A stretch of 64,000 nucleotides of DNA. Source: Dokdonella sp. GTDB lineage: Bacteria; Pseudomonadota; Gammaproteobacteria; Xanthomonadales; Rhodanobacteraceae. Positions within the stretch are counted from its first letter, which is position 1; every line of letters begins with the position of its first letter. Both the position numbers and the translations under genes were made by a program. This document shows positions 62,917 to 64,000 of this stretch, piece after piece. The notes beneath the pieces were generated by a model. It was not told where the DNA came from and made no database searches. It saw only the letters and a program-made list of their open reading frames with translations. The stretch covers positions 1 through 64,000 of the forward strand of contig JALOBC010000003.1 of assembly GCA_023228465.1 (NCBI GenBank), written 5' to 3'.

Positions 62917-63951
62917 ATGCCTGAGCCCGCCCGCCTGCCCCGTCTCGCGCTGACCGCCGGCGAACCGGCCGGGATCGGCCCGGAGCTGGTGGCGCGACTG
63001 GCCACCAGCGACATCGCCGCCGAGCTCGTCGCGATCATGGATCCGGCCCTGCTTGCGGCCGCAGCGCGCGATGCCGGCGTCGCCTTGCACATCCGCGCCT
63101 ACCACGCCGGGACCGCGCCGGAACCACGGGCACCCGGCGAAATCCACCTGCTGCCGATGTCGCTGGGCACGAGCGCCGTGCCGGGCCGGCTCGATCCGCG
63201 CAATGTCCCCTATGTCCTGGCCACGCTCGCCCGCGCTGCCGACGGCGCCGCCAGCGGTGAATTCGACGCCATCGTGACGGCCCCGGTGCACAAGGGGATC
63301 ATCAACGAAGCCAGCGTCCCGTTCACCGGTCACACCGAGTTTTTCGCCCGCCGCGCCAGCCGCGACGTGGTGATGATGCTGGTCGCCCCCGGCGCGGGTG
63401 GACGATCGGGTGATCTGCGCGTGGCCCTGGCCACCACCCACCTGCCGCTGGCCACCGTGCCCGCCGCCATTACCCGTCCCGGCCTGGTGCGCACCCTGCG
63501 CATCCTGTGCGACGCGCTGATCGGCCAGTTCGGCCTCGCGGCGCCGCGGGTCGCCGTGCTCGGGCTCAACCCACATGCCGGCGAAGGCGGACATCTGGGC
63601 CGTGAAGAAATCGACGTGATCGCCCCGGCCATCACGCAGCTGCGCGCGGCGGGTTTCGACATCGCCGGCCCCGTGCCCGCCGACACCGCCTTCGTGCCGC
63701 GGCAACTCGAACGATTCGATGCGGTGCTGGCCATGTACCACGACCAGGGTCTGCCGGTACTCAAGCACGCCGGGTTCGGCCATGCGGTGAACGTCACCCT
63801 CGGCCTGCCCTGGATCCGTACCTCGGTCGATCACGGCACCGCGCTCGACCTTGCCGGCAGCGGGCGCGCCGACCCGGGCAGCCTGTTGGCGGCGGCGCAG
63901 TTGGCGCTCGCGCTAGGCAAGCGGCGAAGAAGCGGGACGACACCATCATGA
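62917..63951 (+). CDS. pdxA: 4-hydroxythreonine-4-phosphate dehydrogenase
   Basis: A 344-residue NAD-dependent dehydrogenase in pyridoxal phosphate synthesis. It starts MPEPARLPRLALTAGEPAGI and contains GEFDAIVTAPVHKGIINEAS, FTGHTEFFARR (metal-binding His), LNPHAGEGGHLGREEIDVI (second His) and AMYHDQGLPVLKHAGFGHAV (third His), then RTSVDHGTALDLAGSGRADP. It overlaps rsmA by four bases (ATGA) and follows surA by 126 bases. Confidence 0.96.
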   Translation: MPEPARLPRLALTAGEPAGIGPELVARLATSDIAAELVAIMDPALLAAAARDAGVALHIRAYHAGTAPEPRAPGEIHLLPMSLGTSAVPGRLDPRNVPYVLATLARAADGAASGEFDAIVTAPVHKGIINEASVPFTGHTEFFARRASRDVVMMLVAPGAGGRSGDLRVALATTHLPLATVPAAITRPGLVRTLRILCDALIGQFGLAAPRVAVLGLNPHAGEGGHLGREEIDVIAPAITQLRAAGFDIAGPVPADTAFVPRQLERFDAVLAMYHDQGLPVLKHAGFGHAVNVTLGLPWIRTSVDHGTALDLAGSGRADPGSLLAAAQLALALGKRRRSGTTPS

Positions 63952-64000
63952 CCGGGCAACTCCGGACCAAAAAGCGTTTCGGCCAGCATTTCCTGCACGA
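63948..64000 (+). CDS. rsmA: 16S rRNA dimethyladenosine transferase (partial, N-terminus)
   Basis: Only 17 complete codons lie in the window, reading MTGQLRTKKRFGQHFLH. The RxKKRFGQHFLH start is the clear N-terminal signature of RsmA/KsgA, which dimethylates A1518 and A1519 of 16S rRNA. The ATG overlaps the pdxA stop (ATGA, 63948-63951), as in the E. coli surA-pdxA-rsmA order. The rest is beyond the window. Confidence 0.95.
   Translation, partial: MTGQLRTKKRFGQHFLH

Noticed and set aside
60214..63834. A 1206-codon open frame on the minus strand opposite lptD, surA and pdxA
   Set aside because: It is antisense to three well-conserved genes, and its protein has no family features. Long antisense frames are expected at this GC content.

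Overview
The window is a 64 kb piece of a GC-rich gammaproteobacterial chromosome, most likely from the Lysobacterales (Xanthomonadales). The evidence is the gene order thrS-infC-rpmI-rplT-pheST-ihfA-merR, petABC-sspAB, miaB-phoH-ybeY-corC and lptD-surA-pdxA-rsmA, an ECF sigma/Ser-Thr kinase pair, DUF1631, DUF3301 and DUF4124-like modules typical of that order, and short dispersed GGGAATCGGGAAT-type repeats. I saw no prophage, transposase, CRISPR array or rRNA. The region is mostly housekeeping, with accessory genes between the blocks.

Layout. 1-7700 (minus): a translation operon running thrS, infC (ATC start), rpmI, rplT, pheS, pheT, ihfA, merR, with a sigma70-like promoter and leader terminator before thrS and a second terminator before pheS. 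7.7-17 kb: two TPR/GGDEF diguanylate cyclases of equal length (638 aa) on either side of tRNA-Val, a Fur-box-controlled unknown gene, uvrB, a FimT/GspH pseudopilin, tRNA-Asn and a degraded toxin-antitoxin locus. 17-23 kb: ppnN, marC, an SDR, grxD, sodB, purKE and a Trm112-like protein. 23-28 kb: DUF1631, nadC, a double-FHA membrane protein and DUF3301. 28-32 kb (minus): petABC, sspA, sspB (cytochrome bc1 and stringent starvation proteins). 32-42.5 kb: DegS-like protease, a lytic transglycosylase, miaB, a small secreted protein, a META lipoprotein, phoH-ybeY-corC, an Lnb/DUF4105 protein where lnt usually sits, and a CorA transporter. 42.5-51.3 kb: ECF sigma factor plus Ser/Thr kinase (overlapping), then tamA-tamB. 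51.4-58.8 kb: a secreted lipase-like hydrolase, DUF1801, ubiH plus a second UbiH-family hydroxylase, a BtuM-like vitamin B12 transporter with a PduO-type adenosyltransferase, and a histone-deacetylase-like enzyme. 58.9-64 kb: lptD, surA, pdxA and the start of rsmA.

How the genes relate. Several systems concern the cell envelope: LptD/SurA (LPS and outer-membrane assembly), TamAB, DegS, a lytic transglycosylase, and a probable lipoprotein N-acylation enzyme. The most interesting points are the Lnb-like protein in the lnt slot, the ECF sigma factor whose region 2 carries Thr-Thr where acidic residues are usual and which overlaps its putative kinase, the BtuM-PduO B12 salvage pair, and the Fur-regulated gene of unknown function. 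All assignments come from reading the sequence and from knowledge of families; no database search was run.
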